Assembly (NCBI RefSeq): GCF_000003815.2
Contig: NC_049980.1
Span: forward strand, 3,697,308-3,726,422
Source: Branchiostoma floridae
Taxonomy: Eukaryota > Chordata > Leptocardii > Amphioxiformes > Branchiostomatidae
DNA length: 29,115 bases
Direction of reading: 5' to 3'
Position 1 is the stretch's first letter. Each line of letters starts with the position of its first letter. Of the stretch, positions 29,056 to 29,115 are shown one piece after another. The position numbers and the translations under genes were made by a program. Below the pieces are notes generated by a model. It worked only from the letters and a program-made list of their open reading frames with translations. It was not told where the DNA came from and ran no database searches.

Positions 29056-29115
29056 CCTCCATTGTTACGTTATTAGCTATTATCATATAGACAGGCGCCA
29101 TGGCGTAACGGAGAC
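29056..29115 (-). repeat. Start of a third 'ctatatgataata' family member at the window edge
   Basis: The reverse complement reads ggcgcctgtctatatgataa tagctaataacg. This resembles ggcgcctggctatatgataa taagtaataacg in the loop of the window-start element (205-235). It runs off the end of the window. Confidence 0.55.

Overview
The window is animal nuclear DNA: interrupted genes with GT/AG introns, a dense mix of MITEs, LINE remnants and fold-back elements, and one assembly gap (N, 4786-5428). Intron-rich conserved genes, abundant TACATGTA-type simple sequence and ACTGTAAATGCA-ended MITEs suggest a marine invertebrate deuterostome, most likely a cephalochordate (amphioxus). The organism is an inference and was not checked against any database.

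Layout. 1-422 is a perfect 150-bp inverted repeat with a 122-bp loop, followed by about 2.5 kb without a recognisable gene. 3268-12359 (minus strand) is a complete IDH3A gene, the alpha (catalytic) subunit of mitochondrial NAD-dependent isocitrate dehydrogenase. It has 11 exons: ten are readable and keep frame across every junction, and the eighth (expected 65 bp) lies in the N gap. Its introns hold two related MITEs, a solo LTR and a 74-bp minisatellite. 12360-18900 is intergenic: a nuclear-receptor-like DR2 site just upstream of the IDH3A start codon, a short hairpin, a Mutator-like element with a 9-bp target duplication, several MITEs and one doubtful small gene. 18937-24705 (minus strand) is a four-exon gene for a predicted helical protein of about 357 residues with a Gly/Ala-rich hydrophobic hairpin between coiled coils, an architecture like alpha-helical pore-forming proteins. 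Its second intron is almost filled by a 4-kb fold-back element whose arms end in arrays of self-complementary 71-bp units. 25250-29115 holds low-complexity repeats and two broken LINE fragments.

The most unusual feature is in IDH3A. The last ~40 bp of exon 5 and its 5' splice site have been tandemly copied about 11 times into the following intron (8379-9158). The copy farthest from the exon, which adjoins unique intron sequence and so looks like the ancestral exon-intron boundary, has been split by a solo LTR (7671-8378, TSD atgtg). The simplest reading is that duplication of an exon end made the original splice junction redundant, so an insertion in it could be tolerated. The second highlight is the giant fold-back element, a potential kilobase dsRNA inside the pre-mRNA of the pore-former-like gene.
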